Positions 8,886 through 18,361 are shown, counted from the stretch's first letter. The stretch is 64,000 nt of DNA from Candidatus Thiothrix anitrata (GCF_017901155.1 NZ_CP072800.1:434001-498000); one strand, 5' to 3'. Notes: generated from the letters alone by a model not told the origin. Numbers and translations are program-made.

Positions 8886-10277
8886 ATGACACAACCTATT
8901 AAAATGACCGCCAAGCAACCCTTGGCATTCGACCACCAAGCGTTCAAAGTGTATGCAGCACGGCATTTGGAACGTATTCCGCAAGTGCAGGCATTACCCG
9001 CTGACATGCGTTTCGAGATGCAGGTAATTGCTAGCGTGTTGCCGTTTCGCGTCAATGATTACGTGCTGGAAAACCTCATCGACTGGGGCAATGTTCCTGA
9101 TGACCCAATGTTCCGGCTGCTGTTCCCGCAACGGGAAATGCTGGCAGCGGACGATTTCAGCCTGATTGCCGATTTAATGAAACGCCAAGCCCCCGCCGAA
9201 CAATTGGCGCAAGCAGTTGAAATGGTGCGCACCAAACTCAACCCCCACCCTGCCGGACAAATGGAGCTGAATGTTCCGATTTTCCACCAGCAACGGGTAC
9301 AGGGCTTGCAGCACAAATACCGCGAAACTGTGCTATTTTTCCCCAGTCAAGGGCAAGTCTGCCATTCGTATTGCACTTTCTGTTTCCGCTGGCCGCAATT
9401 TGTGGGCGACAAAGATTTGCGCTTTGCCAGCAAGGAATCCGATGAACTGTTGCGTTACCTCAAACACCACACCCAAGTGTCCGACATCCTGTTCACGGGT
9501 GGCGACCCAATGGTGATGAAAACTGCCAATTTTGAGCCGTATTTGCGCGGTTTACTCAAACCAGAACTGGCACATGTGCAAACCGTGCGCATTGGCACCA
9601 AGTCATTAAGCTTCTGGCCGCAACGCTATGTCACCGACCCCGATGCGGATGATTTATTACGCTTACTGGAATCATTGGTCAAAGCGGGCAAGCATGTCGC
9701 CATCATGGCGCATTACAACCACTGGCGCGAACTGGATACCCCAATGGCGCGTGAAGCCATTCGCCGTCTGCGGGATACCGGCGTGGTCATCCGCAGCCAA
9801 GGCCCTTTGCTCAATCACATCAATGCTGACGCTGAGGTTTGGGCGAAAATGTGGCGCGAACAAGTGCGCTTGGGCATTGTGCCGTACTACATGTTTGTGG
9901 AACGCGATACCGGCGCACAACATTACTTTGAAGTGCCGCTTGCCAAGGCATGGGACATTTACCGCGATGCCATGCAGCGTGTTTCTGGTTTGGCACGTAC
10001 TGCGCGTGGCCCTTCCATGAGTGCCAGCCCCGGTAAAATCGAAATTCAAGGGGTTGCGGAAATTCGCGGCGAAAAGGTATTCGTGTTACGGTTTATTCAA
10101 GGGCGCAATCCTCAGTGGATACAACAGCCGTTTTTTGCCAAATACGATGAACAGGCAACTTGGTTGAATCACCTCAAACCGGCGTTTGGCGCAAAGCAGT
10201 TTTTCTACGAAGCTGAATACCATGACATGATTGCGCACCGTCAGGAAATTCTCAACGAGTTGGAAGGAGAATGCTAA
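8886..10277 (+). CDS. KamA-family radical SAM protein (lysine 2,3-aminomutase-like)
   Basis: A 463-residue radical SAM enzyme related to lysine 2,3-aminomutase. The cluster-binding CHSYCTFC motif (CxxxCxxC) is at about residues 159-166, followed by the SAM-binding FTGGDPM at about 203. The C-terminal SPGKIEI aligns with the PLP-lysine region of aminomutases, but the usual DAPGGGGK is replaced by GPSMSASPGK, so substrate and reaction may differ. ATG 8886 is chosen because AGAGGAG lies 8-10 bases upstream; an in-frame start at 8814 has no such site. It ends 4 bases before the sucrose-phosphate synthase start and so shares that operon. Confidence 0.85.
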   Translation: MTQPIKMTAKQPLAFDHQAFKVYAARHLERIPQVQALPADMRFEMQVIASVLPFRVNDYVLENLIDWGNVPDDPMFRLLFPQREMLAADDFSLIADLMKRQAPAEQLAQAVEMVRTKLNPHPAGQMELNVPIFHQQRVQGLQHKYRETVLFFPSQGQVCHSYCTFCFRWPQFVGDKDLRFASKESDELLRYLKHHTQVSDILFTGGDPMVMKTANFEPYLRGLLKPELAHVQTVRIGTKSLSFWPQRYVTDPDADDLLRLLESLVKAGKHVAIMAHYNHWRELDTPMAREAIRRLRDTGVVIRSQGPLLNHINADAEVWAKMWREQVRLGIVPYYMFVERDTGAQHYFEVPLAKAWDIYRDAMQRVSGLARTARGPSMSASPGKIEIQGVAEIRGEKVFVLRFIQGRNPQWIQQPFFAKYDEQATWLNHLKPAFGAKQFFYEAEYHDMIAHRQEILNELEGEC

Positions 10278-10281
10278 ACCC

Positions 10282-12435
10282 ATGACCCCAGATGACCATC
10301 AACCGTATATTGTTCTGCTAAGTATTCACGGTCTGATTCGCGGGCATAACCTCGAATTAGGGCGCGATGCCGATACTGGCGGACAAACCAAATACGTCGT
10401 GGAGCTGGCGCGTGCTTTGGGTGCGAATGCGCAGGTGGGCAGGGTTGACCTGCTCACCCGCCGCGTTGATGACCCGACACTAAGTGCCGATTATGCTCAA
10501 CCTCGCGAAACACTCAGCGATAATGTCCAAATCGTGCGCATTGACTGCGGCGAAGCGGGCTATCTTCCCAAAGAGCAACTCTGGGATTCGCTCGACAGCT
10601 TTGCCGATTCCGCCCTGGAATACCTCAAACAGCAAGCGCGTTTGCCCGACATCCTCCACAGCCATTACGCCGATGCCGGTTATGTCGGGGTACGCCTTGC
10701 CAGTTTACTCGGCATTCCGCTGGTGCATACCGGGCATTCCTTGGGGCGCAGCAAACGCCGTCAGTTACTCGCCGCCGGTCACAGCAAGGAAGCCCTCGAA
10801 ACCCGTTACCACATTACCCGCCGCATTGAAGCCGAAGAAACCACCCTCGGTGTCGCCGAACGGGTCATCACCAGCACCCAACAGGAAGTGCAGGAACAAT
10901 ACGCCCTGTATGACCATTACCGCCCCGAACACATGCGGGTGATTCCGCCGGGAACAGACTTAGAGCAATTTTACCCGCCGCCAGCCGACTCACCCGCAAG
11001 CCCGATGCAGGCTGAACTGGCACGTTTCCTCACACAGCCAGACAAACCCATGATTCTGGCACTGTCACGCCCTGACCCGCGCAAGAATATTGTGGAATTG
11101 GTGAGTGCTTACGGCGAATCCCCCGAACTTCAGCAATTGGCGAATCTGGTGATCGTAGCGGGCAATCGTGATGACATCCGCGATCTTGACAGCGGTGCGC
11201 AGGAAGTTCTCAGCGACATTTTACTCACGGTTGACCAATACGATTTGTATGGCAAAGTCGCCTACCCCAAACACCATCAAGCCCACGATGTGCCGGATTT
11301 GTACCGGCTGGCGGCTGCCAGCAAAGGCGTATTCATCAACCCTGCCCTAACCGAACCGTTCGGGCTAACCCTGATCGAAGCCGCTGCCAGTGGTTTACCG
11401 ATTGTCGCAACCGATGACGGCGGCCCCACGGATATTATTGGCAACTGCCGCAACGGCTATCTGATTAACCCGCTGGATCGTGCCGATATGGCTACCAAAT
11501 TGTTGCAAGTATTAACCAGCGGCCAACAGGCTTGGGAAACACTGGCGCAACAGGGTTTACAGGGTGTACGCCACCATTATTCTTGGCAAGCGCATGTGGA
11601 AAAATACTTAGCAGAATTGCGCCCCTTGTTGGCACGTACCGAAGCAAGTGCCCCCGTTATCCTCAAACGCCGCAAGCAATTGCACCATGACCGCGCCCTG
11701 TTTTCTGACCTTGACCAAAACCTGTTGGGCAAGCCGGAAGCACTCGCCCCCTTCCTCACGACTTTGCAAGACAATCGCCGCTGCGTATTGTTTGGCATTG
11801 CCACCGGGCGGCGGCTGGATGCGGCGATTCAGCTCATGAAACGCCACCGTATTCCCTTGCCGGATGTGCTGATCACCAGTTTAGGCACAGAAATTTATTA
11901 CGCGCCGAATCTCCTCCCCGATACCGCGTGGGAACGCCATATTGATCACTTGTGGAATCCCCGCATTATCCGCCGCGTGCTGGATGGGCTGCCGGGGCTA
12001 AAGCTGCAAGCCAAACGTGAGCAAAGCCGCTTTAAAATCAGTTATTACATTGACCCAGAGATTGCCCCCGATCTTCAGCAGCTTAACCGCCTGTTGCATC
12101 AGGAAGGGCAAGCGGCGAATGTGCTGCAATCCTTTGGGCAGTTTTTGGATATTACCCCGGTACGTGCTTCCAAAGGGCTGGCATTACGCTGGTTTGCTGA
12201 TCAGCGCGATATTCCGCTGGAGCGCATTCTCGCTGCGGGTGGTTCAGGCGCAGATGCCGATATGTTACGCGGCAATACGCTGGCAGTAGTGGTGGCTAAT
12301 CGTCACCACGAGGAATTATCCGAATTGGTGCAAGAAGGGGTGAATATTTTCTTTGCCACCCGCCCCTATGCTGACGGGATTCTGGAAGCGATTGAGCATT
12401 ACCAGTTTTTCCAAAGTTGTGAGGTCAGCGCATGA
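10282..12435 (+). CDS. sps: Sucrose-phosphate synthase (GT4 domain fused to HAD-like domain)
   Basis: Makes sucrose-6-phosphate from UDP- or ADP-glucose and fructose-6-phosphate. Residues 1-460 form a GT4 glycosyltransferase: SIHGLIRGHNLELGRDADTGGQ at the N-terminus, the H-S-L-G motif TGHSLGRSKR, and EPFGLTLIEAAASGLPIVATDDGG near 355-380. Residues about 470-717 form an HAD-like domain in which the first motif reads DLDQN instead of DxDxT and the last reads GGSGADAD, so it is probably not a working phosphatase. The ATG at 10282 follows GAAGGAG; its stop overlaps the phosphatase gene by 4 bases. Confidence 0.92.
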   Translation: MTPDDHQPYIVLLSIHGLIRGHNLELGRDADTGGQTKYVVELARALGANAQVGRVDLLTRRVDDPTLSADYAQPRETLSDNVQIVRIDCGEAGYLPKEQLWDSLDSFADSALEYLKQQARLPDILHSHYADAGYVGVRLASLLGIPLVHTGHSLGRSKRRQLLAAGHSKEALETRYHITRRIEAEETTLGVAERVITSTQQEVQEQYALYDHYRPEHMRVIPPGTDLEQFYPPPADSPASPMQAELARFLTQPDKPMILALSRPDPRKNIVELVSAYGESPELQQLANLVIVAGNRDDIRDLDSGAQEVLSDILLTVDQYDLYGKVAYPKHHQAHDVPDLYRLAAASKGVFINPALTEPFGLTLIEAAASGLPIVATDDGGPTDIIGNCRNGYLINPLDRADMATKLLQVLTSGQQAWETLAQQGLQGVRHHYSWQAHVEKYLAELRPLLARTEASAPVILKRRKQLHHDRALFSDLDQNLLGKPEALAPFLTTLQDNRRCVLFGIATGRRLDAAIQLMKRHRIPLPDVLITSLGTEIYYAPNLLPDTAWERHIDHLWNPRIIRRVLDGLPGLKLQAKREQSRFKISYYIDPEIAPDLQQLNRLLHQEGQAANVLQSFGQFLDITPVRASKGLALRWFADQRDIPLERILAAGGSGADADMLRGNTLAVVVANRHHEELSELVQEGVNIFFATRPYADGILEAIEHYQFFQSCEVSA

Positions 12436-13283
12436 TGCCGAAACAATCCTTACTGATTTGCACCGACCTTGACCGCACCCTGATCCCCAATGGGGCAGAG
12501 CCGGAATCGCCACGCGCCCGTGACTATTTCCGGCAACTCGCCGCCTTGCCCACTATTACGCTGGCGTATGTGAGCGGGCGGGATCAAACCTTGGTTCGGG
12601 AAGCGATTCACACCTACGACCTGCCCTTACCCGACTTTGTGCTGGGGGATGTGGGCGCGACCATCTACACCTGTGAGCAATGGGACTGGCAAGCGTGGGA
12701 AGCATGGGCAAACCACATTGCCCCCGACTGGAACGGGCATAGCCGTACAGCACTGGCAGCGTTATTGCAGGATTTCCCAATGCTGCACTTGCAGGAAGCC
12801 AGCAAGCAAAATACCTACAAACTGAGCTATTACCTCAACCTTGCGCTTAACCACCAGCGGGTCATTGATGAGGTGCAAATGCGCCTGTCTGCCCACGGTA
12901 TCCATGCCAGTTTAATCTGGAGCATTGATGAGCCTGCCAATACCGGCTTGCTGGACATCTTGCCCGCCCGTGCCAGCAAGCGTCACGCGATTGAATTTCT
13001 GATGGCACAACAAGGCTTCAGCTTGCAACAGACCGTGTTTTCCGGTGACAGTGGCAATGATTTGCCGGTGCTGGTCAGCCCGATTCCGGCGGTGCTGGTC
13101 AACAATGCCAGCGCGGAATTGAAGCGTGAAGCCCTGCAAATGAGCCGTTTGAGCGGTGTTGCTGATGCGCTTTACCTTGCGCAAGGTGACTGGGCTGGCA
13201 TGAACGGGCATTACGCCGCCGGTATTCTGGAGGGTATTGCGCATTACCACCCTGAAATCCTTGCCCCATTGGAGTTTCGGTGA
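12432..13283 (+). CDS. spp: Sucrose-6-phosphate phosphatase (HAD superfamily)
   Basis: Cytoplasmic HAD hydrolase, 283 residues, that releases sucrose from sucrose-6-phosphate. The nucleophile motif DLDRTL is at about residues 11-16 and the Mg-binding FSGDSGNDLPVL at about 203-214, with the conserved Lys in ARASKRHAIEFL. It overlaps the synthase gene by ATGA, the expected partner arrangement, and keeps the intact motifs that the synthase HAD domain has lost. The next gene is a toxin-antitoxin remnant, then fructokinase and amylosucrase. Confidence 0.9.
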   Translation: MMPKQSLLICTDLDRTLIPNGAEPESPRARDYFRQLAALPTITLAYVSGRDQTLVREAIHTYDLPLPDFVLGDVGATIYTCEQWDWQAWEAWANHIAPDWNGHSRTALAALLQDFPMLHLQEASKQNTYKLSYYLNLALNHQRVIDEVQMRLSAHGIHASLIWSIDEPANTGLLDILPARASKRHAIEFLMAQQGFSLQQTVFSGDSGNDLPVLVSPIPAVLVNNASAELKREALQMSRLSGVADALYLAQGDWAGMNGHYAAGILEGIAHYHPEILAPLEFR

Positions 13284-13366
13284 CTCACCGTTTAATATGG
13301 ATGTGCTGCTACCAGACCGCTATACTGAGAGCAACTCTTGAGGACTCACCAACAGGAAACCGTGTT

Positions 13367-13600
13367 ATGTCAATCGCAGAAATACTACCCAGTGTGATTT
13401 CCCTGCCCCATGCCGATAAATTCCGACTCGTACAATTATTGCTGGAACAATTAGCAAAAGAAGACGGCATTGCCTTGCAATCCCCGCCAGACCCCCAACC
13501 GTTCAACCCTCGCCAGTTTTTCGGGGTTGCCCACAGTTCCCGGCAGGAAGTGGATGCTTATCTGGCAGATATGCGCGAAGGGTGGCAACCGCTTTGGTGA
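13367..13600 (+). CDS. Small antitoxin-like protein (partner of a PIN toxin remnant)
   Basis: A 77-residue protein beginning MSIAEILPSVISLPHADKFRLVQ, a style common to short antitoxins whose N-terminus binds DNA or dimerises and whose C-terminus blocks a toxin. ATG 13367 is preceded by ACAGGAAA; a longer frame from 13280 has a composition unlike a protein start. It sits inside the sucrose operon and is followed within 6 bases by the tail of a PIN-domain protein, which supports the antitoxin reading. The family name is inferred, not certain. Confidence 0.6.
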   Translation: MSIAEILPSVISLPHADKFRLVQLLLEQLAKEDGIALQSPPDPQPFNPRQFFGVAHSSRQEVDAYLADMREGWQPLW

Positions 13601-13605
13601 ATGGG

Positions 13606-13695
13606 ATGAGCGTTGCCACTAACAATAGCGATGATTTCAAACGATTAGGCGTAGAAACGGTTTCTATCGCGGTAAAATCAAAACCAGCAGCGTAA
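13606..13695 (+). pseudogene. C-terminal remnant of a PIN-domain (VapC-like) toxin
   Basis: A 29-codon frame (MSVATNNSDDFKRLGVETVS...) matches the end of PIN-domain RNases, where the last acidic residue sits in a [TS]xNxxDFxRL strand-turn. Everything upstream of that point in a normal 130-residue toxin is missing, including the first catalytic Asp. It directly follows the antitoxin-like gene, so a vapBC-type pair was probably inserted here and later lost its toxin. Confidence 0.55.
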
Positions 13696-13748
13696 ATAGC
13701 CTACGAAGAAATTTGCTTCTCATTAACCTCCCAATTGGAGTTATCCCC

Positions 13749-14663
13749 ATGACAGCAAACTCAACAACATCCGCACCCCGTTTACGCCCGCTGATTTTCG
13801 GGGAAGTGCTGTTTGATCACTTCCCGGATGGCACGTCTGTCCTCGGCGGCGCACCGTTTAATGTGGCTTGGCATTTACAGGCTTTCGGGCAACAACCGCT
13901 GTTGCTGTCTTGTGTCGGTAAGGGTGCCTTGGGTGAACAATTGCAAGCCGCGATGCAGGCATGGGGCATGGATCAAAGCGGGTTGCAACTTGACCCGCAT
14001 CACCCTACTGGTGTGGTGGATGTGCAGTTTCACGACGGTGAACCGCAGTATGAAATTGTGCCCGATAGTGCGTGGGACTTTATTCGCCAAGAACATTTAC
14101 CCGCATTACCCGCCAATGCCCTGTTGTATCACGGCAGTTTAGCGTTGCGGCAGCCGGTGTCACATGCAACCTGGGAATACCTGTCACAACAGCCTGAATT
14201 ACCGCGCTTTATTGACATTAATCTGCGTGCGCCTTGGTGGGATGCCCCAAGCATTGCGCCACTGTTACGCCATGCCACGTACCTTAAACTCAATGCCGAT
14301 GAATTGGCAACCCTCATCCCACAAGCCGCCGACACCGAAGCACAAATCCAGCAGTTGTTTACTGATTCAGCATTGCAATACCTAATTCTCACCCAAGGCG
14401 CAGCGGGAGCAATGGCAATCGCCGCCAGAGGGGAACGCTGGCACGTTGCGCCGGAACACACCACCCACGTTGTGGATACCGTTGGTGCGGGCGATGCCTT
14501 CAGCAGCGTGGTGCTGTTGGGCTTGTTAAACGGCTGGGGAATGGCGCAAACTGTGCAACGCGCCCAACAATTTGCCAGTGCGGTGGTGGGTTTGCGTGGG
14601 GCAACAACCCGTTCGATGGCGTTTTACCAGCCGTTTATTGACGCATGGCAATTGACATTCTGA
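13749..14663 (+). CDS. Fructokinase (PfkB/ribokinase family)
   Basis: A 304-residue sugar kinase that phosphorylates fructose. GGAPFNVAWHLQAFG (about residues 35-49) is the first PfkB signature and DTVGAGDAFSSVVLLGLL (about 242-259) the second, with the catalytic Asp in GAGDAF. ATG 13749 follows TTGGAG; an earlier in-frame start at 13713 lacks support. It lies 6 bases before amylosucrase, which liberates fructose from sucrose, so fructose is the likely substrate. Confidence 0.88.
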   Translation: MTANSTTSAPRLRPLIFGEVLFDHFPDGTSVLGGAPFNVAWHLQAFGQQPLLLSCVGKGALGEQLQAAMQAWGMDQSGLQLDPHHPTGVVDVQFHDGEPQYEIVPDSAWDFIRQEHLPALPANALLYHGSLALRQPVSHATWEYLSQQPELPRFIDINLRAPWWDAPSIAPLLRHATYLKLNADELATLIPQAADTEAQIQQLFTDSALQYLILTQGAAGAMAIAARGERWHVAPEHTTHVVDTVGAGDAFSSVVLLGLLNGWGMAQTVQRAQQFASAVVGLRGATTRSMAFYQPFIDAWQLTF

Positions 14664-14669
14664 GATCCC

Positions 14670-16625
14670 ATGTACGAACAAGTCTCCCATTCCCTGCTCA
14701 ATGACATTCTGATTGAGCTTGACCCCAGCATTAAAGGCGAAGGCTTGCGGCATTTTTATACCCGCTTGGGGGCAAATTTTTACGCGATACACTCGTTGTT
14801 TACCGTGTTGTATGGCAAACGCGACGATTACCGCGCCCAGATGCAGTGCTTGGTAGAAACGATGGCGCGGCAATACGTCTTGCGCCCTAACCACCTGCGC
14901 GAATCCGATCTGGAACGTGAAAAAGACCATAACTGGTTTTTAAGCCAACAATGGGTGGGCATGGCACTTTACGCCGATGGCTTCGCCCAAAACCTTCCCG
15001 ATTTGACGGAACGGGTGCATTACTTTCAGGAATTGGGGGTCAACATGGTGCATTTAATGCCCATGATGCAATGCCCACGCGGGGCAAGTGACGGTGGCTA
15101 TGCGGTCAGTGATTTCCGTCAGATTGATAGCCGCTTTGGCACATTGGCTGATTTGCAAACACTGGCAGACGAATTGCGCAAACGCGGCATTTTGCTAACG
15201 CTGGACGTGGTATTAAACCACACCTCCAACGAACACGAATGGGCAAAGCAAGCCAAAGCAAGCTGCCCTTCGCATCAGGATTACTACTACATCTTCGATA
15301 ACCGCGAAGTGCCGGATATGTTTGAACGCACCATGCCAGAAATTTTCCCGGAAACCTCCCCCGGAAACTTCACCTGGGATGAGGACATGGGCAAGTGGGT
15401 AATGACCGTGTTCAACAGCTATCAATGGGATTTGAATTACAGCAACCCCGCCGTTTTCATTGAAATGCTCGACATTATTTTGTATTGGGCAAATCACGGT
15501 GTGGATATTCTGCGACTGGATGCGGTGGCGTTTCTGTGGAAAAAAATTGGTAGCATTTGCCAAAATGAGCGTGAAGCCCATTTGTTGTTGCAACTGTTCA
15601 AGGATTGCTGCCAAGTGACTGCCCCCGGTGTGCTGTTCATTGCCGAGGCGATTGTTGCGCCGGTGGAAATCATCAAGTATTTCGGCGAGGATGCGATTAA
15701 CGCCAAGGAATGCGAAATTGCTTACAACGCCACCTTCATGGCCTTATTGTGGGATGCGGTTGCCACCAAAAATGCCAAATTACTCACCCAAGGCATTAAA
15801 AGTTTGCCGGATAAACTGGAACGTGCCACTTGGCTGAATTATGTGCGTTGCCACGACGATATTGGGCTGGGGTTTGATGATAATGACATCCGTGCGGTGG
15901 ATTATGAACCCTATGCCCACCGCCAATTCCTGATCGACTATTTCACCGGGCGTTATACCGGGTCGCCTGCGCGTGGCTTACCGTTTGGCTATAACGATAA
16001 AACCGGTGATACCCGCATTGCCGGGTCACTGGCTTCCTTGGTCGGGCTGGAAAGTGCTTTGCAAACCGATGATCCTCAAGCTTTGGAAACCGCGCTCAAA
16101 ACCATTGTGCTATTGCACGGCATGATTTTAGCGTTCGGTGGAATTCCATTGCTGTATTACGGTGATGAAATCGGCACACTCAATGACACCACCTATTTGG
16201 ATGACCCCGCCAAAGCCAATGATAGCCGCTGGGCGCACCGCCCGCGTATCGACTGGAATAAAGCCGATTTACGCAATACCCCCGGTACGCTGGAATTTCG
16301 TCTGTTCAATGCCTTGAAAAAACTTATCGCTATTCGCAAGGAAGTTCCGGCATTTGCCGACTTTAATAACCGCGAATTACTGGATGTGGGCAACCCGCAC
16401 TTGTTTGTATTTGCGCGGTTCGACATTCACCAACCGATGAACAAAGTACTGGTGGTGGCAAATTTTGATGCCAACCCGCAACACCTGAATCTGGAGGATT
16501 TGGGGCGCAAAGCGTTTTTCCGTCATGCCAGTGTGCGTGATTTGTATTCGGGGGAACGCCCTGCGATGTTCAAAGAGGAATTGGTGATTCCCCCGTTGCA
16601 GTTTTATTGGTTAAGCGATCAGTAA
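14670..16625 (+). CDS. ams: Amylosucrase (GH13)
   Basis: A 651-residue alpha-amylase-family enzyme that splits sucrose, transferring glucose to a glucan and releasing fructose. The (beta/alpha)8 barrel motifs are present: DVVLNHTSNEH, the nucleophile helix DILRLDAVAF (Asp near 283), the acid/base FIAEAIV (Glu near 326) and CHDDIGLG (near 394). The amylosucrase N-terminal helical domain (about 1-100) and a C-terminal beta domain are both there, so it is full length. With SPS, SPP and fructokinase this gives a closed sucrose synthesis and reuse route, a gene set known from halotolerant methanotrophs. Confidence 0.9.
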   Translation: MYEQVSHSLLNDILIELDPSIKGEGLRHFYTRLGANFYAIHSLFTVLYGKRDDYRAQMQCLVETMARQYVLRPNHLRESDLEREKDHNWFLSQQWVGMALYADGFAQNLPDLTERVHYFQELGVNMVHLMPMMQCPRGASDGGYAVSDFRQIDSRFGTLADLQTLADELRKRGILLTLDVVLNHTSNEHEWAKQAKASCPSHQDYYYIFDNREVPDMFERTMPEIFPETSPGNFTWDEDMGKWVMTVFNSYQWDLNYSNPAVFIEMLDIILYWANHGVDILRLDAVAFLWKKIGSICQNEREAHLLLQLFKDCCQVTAPGVLFIAEAIVAPVEIIKYFGEDAINAKECEIAYNATFMALLWDAVATKNAKLLTQGIKSLPDKLERATWLNYVRCHDDIGLGFDDNDIRAVDYEPYAHRQFLIDYFTGRYTGSPARGLPFGYNDKTGDTRIAGSLASLVGLESALQTDDPQALETALKTIVLLHGMILAFGGIPLLYYGDEIGTLNDTTYLDDPAKANDSRWAHRPRIDWNKADLRNTPGTLEFRLFNALKKLIAIRKEVPAFADFNNRELLDVGNPHLFVFARFDIHQPMNKVLVVANFDANPQHLNLEDLGRKAFFRHASVRDLYSGERPAMFKEELVIPPLQFYWLSDQ

Positions 16626-16769
16626 GCAATCTTACTAACACTGCGTATTTAAGCTGTTTTGTGTAGATTCTTATCAGAAAAATTTGCGATTTACGCGTTT
16701 CACTGCTTTACTCAAGGTAAGCTCTCTGTTTGAGAGGGTGCAGTGATTGCCATCGGAAGGATAAATCTC

Positions 16770-16952
16770 ATGAAAAATAACCGTTACGCTGTGATATTTC
16801 CGCATATTTCGGAAAATACAAAATTCATTGCTGTGTTGTGCGCAATGTTGTTAGGCAGTGCTTTAATCGCCGGACTTGGTGGCACACAAACCACGCATGA
16901 AATGGCACAAGAAGAAAAACAAGCACCAGAAGTTACTGAAAAAATAGGATAA
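16770..16952 (+). CDS. Small single-helix membrane protein, unknown
   Basis: A 60-residue frame with a good GGAAGGA site 10 bases before ATG 16770. One hydrophobic segment (KFIAVLCAMLLGSALIAGLGG, split here as residues 19-38) is followed by a polar, acidic tail rich in Glu. No family is recognised. The gene is isolated between amylosucrase and the type II secretion operon, and a short CTCTC...GAGAG hairpin lies upstream. Real expression is plausible but unproved. Confidence 0.45.
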   Translation: MKNNRYAVIFPHISENTKFIAVLCAMLLGSALIAGLGGTQTTHEMAQEEKQAPEVTEKIG

Positions 16953-17120
16953 AAAAAGCCACTCAACCTCAGAGAGAGTTTGAAATCCAAGGAAGAGTGA
17001 CTGTAGCCTGTTTACTCAGCGGAGATCAGTAAAACTTCAAGCGGGGCGATACTAACACAAAATACCCCAAACTGAGGCTTAATCGCCATAATTAACACAA
17101 TCCCCGCTGGGACAATGCCC

Positions 17121-17891
17121 TTACCGAGCAATCGGCAACGAGCCTTGCTTTTCAATGTGGTAACGCCCGTCTGCCCTTGGTGCCCCGGCAATCCAACTTA
17201 AGCCTTGGCTCAATTGCGATACGGCAGTGGGAATGGGTTGAAGGTTAAGCGCAAATTGATATTTTCCATCAGGCTGCCATTGTCCGCTTCCATCCAGTGT
17301 CAACGCAGCAGCGGGTGCGGAACTCAGCGTCAATTGTTGTCCGCTTTCCTCATCCACCGTCAATATCGCGTTGTAATCACCGAATACCTGCGGCGACTGG
17401 GTAATGCCTGCCTGCTGCCAAGTCAGTGTACCATTAGCCTGCGGAATTGAACCTTGCTTCCAAGCCACATCGGTTAAAGCTGCCTGCAACTGCCCCCGCA
17501 ATGGCGGGATTTGATAACGCTGTAAATACGGACTTAAACTTTGCGCCGGAATATCAGCAAGATTCATCTGTTCACATTGCACCGCCCCCGTCACGCCCAA
17601 TGCACAAATGGCATCCAGCGTACCACCAGCAACCCATTGTGCCTGCACGTTTACCGCTGCTTTACCACGCAATAAGGCCAATACCTGAAAATCCCATTGC
17701 ACCCGACGCAACTGCACATTTTGCCAGATTACACTGTGCACTGAACCCTGCCACAATGTACCGCTAACCCCTTGCAAGGTAACGGGTAACAGCGTCGCTG
17801 CGCGTTGTGTTACCCAGTGTGCCGGTACTTGCGACACGGCGGTGATTAGGAAACTGGCTATCCCTGCCAGTACAAGTACGCGCTTTTTCAT
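17121..17891 (-). CDS. gspN: Type II secretion system protein N
   Basis: A 256-residue bitopic inner-membrane protein: one N-terminal helix (VLVLAGIASFLITAVSQ) and a periplasmic beta-rich domain with the family-style LPVTLQGVSGTLWQGSV. It is last in slt-gspKLMN and overlaps gspM by 4 bases. GspN is an optional part of the secretion inner-membrane platform. The order after gspM and the LxGVSGTLWQG stretch make the call firm. Confidence 0.85.
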   Translation of the reverse strand: MKKRVLVLAGIASFLITAVSQVPAHWVTQRAATLLPVTLQGVSGTLWQGSVHSVIWQNVQLRRVQWDFQVLALLRGKAAVNVQAQWVAGGTLDAICALGVTGAVQCEQMNLADIPAQSLSPYLQRYQIPPLRGQLQAALTDVAWKQGSIPQANGTLTWQQAGITQSPQVFGDYNAILTVDEESGQQLTLSSAPAAALTLDGSGQWQPDGKYQFALNLQPIPTAVSQLSQGLSWIAGAPRADGRYHIEKQGSLPIAR

Positions 17892-18361
17892 CGCTTTAAC
17901 TGAATCTCCGCATCCACCAGACCGCCTTTATCGGTGGGTTTCAAAGTCATGCTGACGGCATACGCGCCATATTCGCGTTCTAAATGCGCCAAAAACCGTA
18001 CCACCGCGTCAAACGGTTTGCCAGTTAAGGTCAGGCTGACCGCATTTTCATCTTTTTCCTGACTATTACTGCCCGCACCATCCAATTGGTATTGCGCCAA
18101 TAAACCAGCAACAGCAGCATACAAATCGCCAGCACTGGCAGCCACCGCCGGTTTGCCGCGTGCCTGCACAATGGTGTCGCGCTGCTGCTGCATTTTTTGT
18201 TGCACTTCACGCGCCGTGGTTAAATCGTGTTGCAGCAATTGGTAATGGCCTAACAATGCCTTGCCCAGTGTTAACCACAATAACATCGCGGCACTGAGCA
18301 CTCCGGCAAGCGTGACCCAGAGGCGTTCGCGTTCGTTGAGATTTTGCCACCACACTTTCAT
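17888..18361 (-). CDS. gspM: Type II secretion system protein M
   Basis: A 157-residue protein with a short cytoplasmic N-terminus (WWQNLNERERLWVTLAG, the typical GspM opening), one membrane helix, a coiled-coil-like stretch (DLTTAREVQQKMQQQRDT) and a periplasmic ferredoxin-like domain. It overlaps gspL and gspN by 4 bases on each side. It forms the inner-membrane platform with GspL and couples to the ATPase GspE, which is not in this window. Confidence 0.88.
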   Translation of the reverse strand: MKVWWQNLNERERLWVTLAGVLSAAMLLWLTLGKALLGHYQLLQHDLTTAREVQQKMQQQRDTIVQARGKPAVAASAGDLYAAVAGLLAQYQLDGAGSNSQEKDENAVSLTLTGKPFDAVVRFLAHLEREYGAYAVSMTLKPTDKGGLVDAEIQLKR

